This document shows positions 6,241 to 6,603 of a DNA stretch of 6,603 bases, in pieces; position 1 is the stretch's first letter; each line of letters starts with the position of its first letter. The notes under the pieces were generated by a model. The model was not told where the DNA came from. It searched no databases and saw only the letters and a list, made by a program, of their open reading frames with translations. A program made the position numbers and the translations under genes. Source of the stretch: Candidatus Magasanikbacteria bacterium CG10_big_fil_rev_8_21_14_0_10_36_16 (GTDB lineage Bacteria; Patescibacteriota; Patescibacteriia; Magasanikbacterales; UBA922); the NCBI GenBank assembly GCA_002773185.1, contig PFBU01000086.1, positions 1 to 6,603 on the forward strand, in the 5' to 3' direction.

Positions 6241-6603
6241 TTAAAAATCTAATTCCACAAAATTCAAATATTTTACTTTCCAATCTGGCAAATATTCTAG
6301 ATATTTGATATCAGCGATACTTATTTTTCCGGCATAAAGACTCTTGGTACGATTTTCTGTATCTTCAGACAAATAATCAACTAATTTCAAATAACCTCTA
6401 AAATAAATAGCATCCCTAGTCAATCCACCAGCTAAAGAAGTATCCGACATACCTCTTTTGGCTCGAAAACAGGCTGACCAAGCCTTGTGATTGCTCAAAC
6501 CATATTCCTTTTGTAAAAAGTTGAATAACTCCAAAAAAGACATACTTTGAGCATAATAAATAGCAATGACTAAGTAAGTTGGCCACACATCCTTTAAACC
6601 CAG
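6241..6603 (-). CDS. DUF1704 (QEGLA/MATCAP-type) protein, C-terminal part, cut by window edge
   Basis: The frame is open to the last base, so a GTG at 6588 is not the true start; 120 residues of the C-terminus are visible. Counted from the edge, they show AxxxAQSMSFLELFNFL (14-30), the basic AKRG (48-51), the GGLTRDAIYFRGYLKLVDYL signature (59-78), and AGKISIADIKYLEYLPDWKV (91-110). This order is the end of DUF1704 proteins, annotated in bacteria as flavohemoglobin expression-modulating QEGLA proteins and related to the eukaryotic tubulin carboxypeptidase MATCAP. The zinc-binding HE... and QEGLA motifs lie upstream, outside the window, so catalytic competence cannot be judged. By family it is a putative metallopeptidase with unknown bacterial substrate. 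The next gene starts 144 bp downstream with its own promoter. No clear terminator follows the stop. Confidence 0.75.
   Translation of the reverse strand: MGLKDVWPTYLVIAIYYAQSMSFLELFNFLQKEYGLSNHKAWSACFRAKRGMSDTSLAGGLTRDAIYFRGYLKLVDYLSEDTENRTKSLYAGKISIADIKYLEYLPDWKVKYLNFVELDF

Noticed and set aside
1..6603. Alternative genetic code with TGA read as Gly or Trp
   Set aside because: No gene ends in TGA, but all conserved proteins are uninterrupted in the standard code with no in-frame TGA, and Gly and Trp use their normal codons. Absence of TGA stops is unremarkable in seven AT-rich genes.
1..6603. CRISPR array, tRNA, rRNA or insertion sequence
   Set aside because: No evenly spaced repeats, cloverleaf-like segments, rRNA stretches, transposase frames or terminal inverted repeats with target duplications were seen.

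Overview
The window is an AT-rich bacterial segment with seven protein genes: two on the + strand at the left end and five on the - strand. Spacers are short (37 to 154 bp). Stops are TAA or TAG. None of the five in-window starts has a convincing Shine-Dalgarno sequence. The gene types (RhuM-like protein, DUF1704 protein, GT-B-like glycosyltransferase, membrane-anchored glycosidase) and the AT-rich repeat-bearing spacers suggest a Patescibacteria/CPR-type genome. This is an inference; no rRNA or marker gene is present to prove it.

Left block (+): the C-terminal two thirds of a RhuM-family protein (2-685, cut by the window edge) is followed by a 137-residue protein of unknown function (723-1136). 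This pair converges on the - strand genes at a strong hairpin flanked by A and T tracts (1154-1185), a probable bidirectional terminator.

Middle block (-), in transcription order: an EamA/DMT transporter (3658-4572), a membrane-anchored clan GH-A glycoside hydrolase (2558-3553) and an aromatic/neutral amino acid permease of the APC superfamily (1207-2403). They are separated by 104 to 154 bp. A probable promoter lies before the hydrolase, and a GC-rich hairpin sits between it and the EamA gene. Two spacers (2404-2557 and 4573-4719) hold degenerate inverted repeats sharing an 11-base word.

Right block (-): the C-terminal 120 residues of a DUF1704 (QEGLA/MATCAP-type) protein (6241-6603, cut by the edge) are followed by a 458-residue GT-B-like glycosyltransferase homologue (4720-6096). 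The latter has its own well-formed extended -10 promoter, which also fixes its start codon.

The genes do not form one obvious pathway. The common theme is the cell envelope: sugar transfer, sugar cleavage outside the membrane and small-molecule transport. No CRISPR array, tRNA, rRNA or insertion sequence is visible. The least explained items are the glycosyltransferase-like family with a CxxC insert, the RhuM/unknown-protein pair, the spacer repeats, and the U-tracts placed directly before three start codons.
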